Origin: Thermoplasmata archaeon
Lineage (GTDB): Archaea; Thermoplasmatota; Thermoplasmata; Halarchaeoplasmatales; Halarchaeoplasmataceae
Direction of reading: 5' to 3'
DNA length: 32,670 nt
Assembly (NCBI GenBank): GCA_003551065.1
Contig: PULU01000074.1
Location: forward strand, 1-32,670
Shown: positions 31,455-32,670 of the stretch, one piece after another
Layout of the letters: the number at the start of each line of letters is the position of its first letter
Position numbering within the stretch: position 1 is the first letter of the stretch
Position numbers and translations under genes: made by a program
The notes under the pieces: model-generated
The model's database searches: none
Told to the model about the DNA's origin: nothing
The model's input: only the letters and a program-made list of their open reading frames with translations

Positions 31455-32670
31455 ATGATGACTTATAAAACTATCCAAGACACGGTTCATGGAAGTGTGA
31501 AATTATCTGGCCCTTTTCTAGAGTTATTGGAATGTCCCGAAATTCAAAGGTTGCATGGCATATCTCAGCTTGGATTGACTAAACTGGTCTTCCCAGGAGC
31601 TAACCACACACGTTTAGAACACTCGATAGGGACCTACCATGTAGCAGAAAGGATGGCAGAAAGTCTTGATCTAAAATCTCAAGAAAAAGATATCATAAAA
31701 GCTGCGGCTCTGTTACACGATGTTGGTCACGCCCCTTTCAGTCATACGTTGGAATCGATATTGAGCAAGGAAACAGATCATGACCACATGGATATAACTA
31801 AGAAGATAATCACTGGCGATATATTAGTTGAGGATAGGGATGTACCTATAATACCTGAGATATTGGAGAGAAACGATATCCCATCTGAAGAAGTTGCAGA
31901 CTTGATCAAAGGGAAGGATGATAATTCGAAGATAACTGATTTTGGTGTTCATAAAGGACAGAAGTATTTTGGAGATGAGAAATATCTATACCAGATGATA
32001 CACGGCCCTATGGACGTGGACCAACTCGATTATCTCTTAAGGGATTTTCATTATACTGGTGTTGCACACGGTGTTATCGATATCGAAAGAGTTCTACAGA
32101 CGATAGAGATATACAATGGAAATCTAGTGATTAGCAAGGGTGGAGTTCCCGCTGTCGAGGGCATGCTGGTAGCCAGAGGTTTGATGTTCTCATCTGTTTA
32201 TCTCCATAAAACAGCAAGGATAGCAGAACTGATGCTTGCAAAAGCTATAGATATGCTGGGTGAGGGTTATGACATGATCTACAGGATGACGGATTGGGAA
32301 TTACTGGCATATCTGAGGGATAAAGGCGATTTTCAAAAAGAAATCGTCGATCGTTTAAAATATAGAAAGTTGTACAAGAGATGTTTCTCCATAGACTCCT
32401 CTGATCAATTCGGGCAAGATGACTTTGGAATCGAAGAAGTTGACGGTATCCGAGGTATCAGGGAAATGGAAAGCCGGATCGCAAATAGGGCTCATGTTGA
32501 TGAAAAGAGGGTTTTGATAGATATACCTTACAAAGAGCTAAAACTATCTGAACCTAGGCTATCTAGGACCGATATAAAGATACTAGATGATGGCCGATTA
32601 TACAATCTATCGAAATATAGTCCATTGGGTTATGCACTGCAGAAACGTCCCAGTCAGCCATGGGTTTTGA
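31455..32670 (+). CDS. HD-domain phosphohydrolase (COG1078, dGTPase/SAMHD1-like), 3' truncated by window
   Basis: The frame is open from the ATG at 31455 to the last base, giving at least 405 residues. The ORF track lacks it because no stop is reached; the final TTG-A is not an in-frame TGA. The HD metal site is clear: HTRLEHSIGTYHVAERMA (first His), ALLHDVGHAPFSHTLES (HD pair), and MDVDQLDYLLRDFHYTG (last Asp). The opening DTVHGSVKLSGPFLELLECP and IQRLHGISQLGLTKLVFPGA are typical of COG1078. Relatives with this layout hydrolyse dNTPs to deoxynucleosides and triphosphate. The exact substrate here is unproven. A second ATG follows the first immediately. Confidence 0.92.
   Translation, partial: MMTYKTIQDTVHGSVKLSGPFLELLECPEIQRLHGISQLGLTKLVFPGANHTRLEHSIGTYHVAERMAESLDLKSQEKDIIKAAALLHDVGHAPFSHTLESILSKETDHDHMDITKKIITGDILVEDRDVPIIPEILERNDIPSEEVADLIKGKDDNSKITDFGVHKGQKYFGDEKYLYQMIHGPMDVDQLDYLLRDFHYTGVAHGVIDIERVLQTIEIYNGNLVISKGGVPAVEGMLVARGLMFSSVYLHKTARIAELMLAKAIDMLGEGYDMIYRMTDWELLAYLRDKGDFQKEIVDRLKYRKLYKRCFSIDSSDQFGQDDFGIEEVDGIRGIREMESRIANRAHVDEKRVLIDIPYKELKLSEPRLSRTDIKILDDGRLYNLSKYSPLGYALQKRPSQPWVL

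Noticed and set aside
32661-32670. Apparent stop TGA at the window end
   Set aside because: It is out of frame; the HD phosphohydrolase frame reads tgg gtt ttg a and continues beyond the window.

Overview
The window reads as a gene-dense archaeal chromosome segment, most likely euryarchaeal in the broad sense. The archaeal markers are ribosomal protein L10e, an aIF2-beta with a C-terminal TRAM domain, Pelota, a stand-alone GMP synthase amidotransferase subunit, a THEP1 NTPase, a presenilin-type protease, an ADP-forming acetyl-CoA synthetase and a tRNA-Leu without an encoded CCA. Promoters look like archaeal TATA boxes about 26 bp from the start codon. Genes further inside operons often carry GGTGAT-type ribosome binding sites. 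Base composition is AT-leaning, ATA and AGA/AGG codons are common, and many proteins are rich in both Asp/Glu and Lys. I suspect a heterotrophic Thermoplasmatota-like lineage, but the sequence alone does not prove a taxon. No CRISPR, insertion sequence, integrase or prophage was seen, and no gene-free stretch exceeds about 200 bp.

Region 1 (1-8.4 kb) is housekeeping and nucleotide metabolism. It holds the 3' end of queC, a secreted or membrane-anchored protein, tRNA-Leu(CAG), a membrane-tethered FKBP isomerase, purA facing purF, and a THEP1 NTPase-pyrG-guaAA run. PurF, GuaAA and PyrG are three glutamine amidotransferases within 4 kb. Region 2 (8.5-14.4 kb) holds AMP-forming acetyl-CoA synthetase, a methyltransferase, aIF2-beta/TRAM followed by a presenilin-family protease, a universal stress protein, rpl10e and a DUF2299-like protein.

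Region 3 (14.4-24.6 kb) is dominated by acyl-CoA and organic-acid metabolism. It includes a dolichol-kinase-like membrane protein, phenylacetate-CoA ligase, flavodoxin and a lactate-permease-family transporter. Divergent from the transporter is a four-gene run: fused ADP-forming acyl-CoA synthetase, a BioD-like/DRTGG protein, a CoA-transferase fused to a GNAT acetyltransferase, and a stand-alone ADP-forming synthetase beta subunit. I infer that these genes import an organic acid, interconvert acyl-CoA and free acid with ATP formation or use, and may adjust the flux by protein acetylation.

Region 4 (24.6-32.7 kb) has a sugar-nucleotide pair (nucleotidyltransferase and phosphohexomutase), an unknown membrane protein behind a promoter with two inverted repeats, pelota, a FAD-dependent dehydrogenase (COG2509 type), a DUF2797 protein and an HD-domain phosphohydrolase cut by the window end.

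The most unusual parts are the acyl-CoA module with its Pat-like GNAT domain and duplicated ATP-grasp subunit, the 22-bp near-palindromic shared TATA region in front of it, and the paired inverted repeats upstream of the unknown membrane protein.
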